This document shows positions 5,052-5,279 of a stretch of DNA of 5,279 bases, in pieces. The first letter of the stretch is position 1. Every line of letters begins with the position of its first letter. A program made the translations under genes and the position numbers. The notes below the pieces were generated by a model that did not search any database, had not been told where the DNA came from, and worked only from the letters and a program-made list of their open reading frames with translations. The DNA comes from Chloroflexota bacterium (lineage in GTDB: Bacteria; Chloroflexota; UBA6077; JACQUR01): NCBI GenBank assembly GCA_016210245.1, contig JACQUR010000190.1:1-5279 (forward strand), read 5' to 3'.

Positions 5052-5157
5052 AGTGCTGAGTCCTGAGCGCCGAGTCCTGAGTGCTGAGTCCTGAGTCCTG
5101 AGTGAGGGTACGCGTCCTCACTCAGGACTCAGGACTCAGCACTCAGGACTCAGCACT
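5052..5157. repeat. Heptad mirror hairpin filling the gap-pgk intergenic region
   Basis: The left array has eight 7-nt units (5052-5107): AGTGCTG, AGTCCTG, AGCGCCG, AGTCCTG, AGTGCTG, AGTCCTG, AGTCCTG and AGTGAGG. The loop is GTACGCGT (5108-5115). The right array has six units (5116-5157): CCTCACT, CAGGACT, CAGGACT, CAGCACT, CAGGACT and CAGCACT. Six unit pairs match in mirrored order over 42 bp, with only two mismatches (5068/5155 and 5071/5152). Both are C-A on the plus strand but G-U wobbles in the minus-strand RNA. The two left-most units are unpaired. The array starts inside the gap stop codon and ends at the pgk ATG. It may modulate the ratio of gap to pgk by partial termination or mRNA stabilisation; that is inference. 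Confidence 0.95.
5061..5064 (-). promoter_or_regulatory. Possible pgk ribosome binding site supplied by a heptad unit
   Basis: On the minus strand AGGA (5064-5061) sits nine bases before the pgk ATG. It is part of the unit CAGGACT, which occurs several more times upstream. No better Shine-Dalgarno sequence exists, because repeat sequence runs right up to the start codon. This copy lies outside the paired part of the hairpin (5066-5157), so it could be accessible. Confidence 0.4.
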
Positions 5158-5279
5158 ACGCCCGCGCGGCCGCGGGCAGCTTGGCCGAGACCAGGGCGGC
5201 CAGGTCGGCCAGGCGGCAGGCGTAGCCCCACTCGTTGTCGTACCAGGACAGCACCTTGGCCAGGTTGCCGCCCACCACC
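5156..5279 (-). CDS. gap: Glyceraldehyde-3-phosphate dehydrogenase, C-terminal fragment (5' end outside window)
   Basis: Only the last 40 residues and the TAG stop (5158-5156) are in the window. The enzyme oxidises glyceraldehyde 3-phosphate to 1,3-bisphosphoglycerate with NAD(P)+, the step before Pgk. The segment VLSWYDNEWGYACRLADLA is the diagnostic C-terminal signature of phosphorylating GAPDH, with the conserved WYDNEWGY at fragment residues 12-19. The protein then ends in an Ala-rich tail, KLPAAARA. The catalytic Cys and the nucleotide-binding fold are outside the window, so coenzyme preference cannot be judged. The gene reads in the same direction as pgk and tpiA and is probably the first gene of that group visible here. 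Its stop codon shares two bases with the intergenic hairpin. Confidence 0.95.
   Translation of the reverse strand, partial: VVGGNLAKVLSWYDNEWGYACRLADLAALVSAKLPAAARA

Noticed and set aside
1..5157. CRISPR array
   Set aside because: Units are 7 nt, directly abutting, with no unique spacers, and no cas genes are present.

Overview
The window is GC-rich chromosomal DNA from a bacterium. It holds one strand of housekeeping genes, all on the minus strand, plus one tiny plus-strand gene. In transcription order (right to left) the minus-strand genes are the 3' end of gap, then pgk, tpiA, rsmI, tatD and a long-chain polyprenyl diphosphate synthase gene. The gap-pgk-tpiA order and the heptanucleotide hairpins between genes fit a member of the Chloroflexota. 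That placement is inference from general resemblance, not from a marker gene.

Layout. Positions 1-89 are a perfect 36-bp inverted repeat built from a 7-nt word, directly after the synthase stop codon. The synthase (88-1047) probably starts at a TTG at 1047. The longer reading frame back to 1176 runs through a second heptad hairpin (1081-1176). tatD (1173-1985) and rsmI (1982-2668) overlap by an ATGA start/stop. Upstream of rsmI lie a 9-unit heptad array (2679-2741), about 87 bp of unassigned sequence and a degenerate 5-unit array (2829-2863). A 24-residue single-span membrane peptide gene with a strong ribosome binding site (2879-2953, plus strand) follows. It converges on tpiA across a 37-bp near-perfect hairpin (2953-3028). 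tpiA (3033-3791) and pgk (3795-5051) are 3 bp apart, and the tpiA ribosome binding site overlaps the end of pgk. The last residues of pgk are encoded by another heptad hairpin (3817-3850). The whole pgk-gap gap (5052-5157) is a heptad hairpin, and gap (5156-5279) is cut by the window edge.

Function. gap, pgk and tpiA encode consecutive enzymes of lower glycolysis/gluconeogenesis and look like one operon. rsmI (16S rRNA 2'-O-methylation), tatD (metal-dependent DNase) and the polyprenyl synthase (probably quinone side chain) look like a second, tightly packed unit.

The most unusual feature is not a protein. Every gap between genes that is long enough, and the 3' end of pgk, carries a mirror-symmetric array of 7-nt words. 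The word differs between most sites, the loops are short, and the array edge often falls inside or next to a stop codon. Where arms differ, several mismatches become G-U pairs only in the minus-strand (sense) transcript. They resemble the short tandemly repeated heptanucleotide (STRR) sequences known from cyanobacteria, but here they form hairpins at gene ends.
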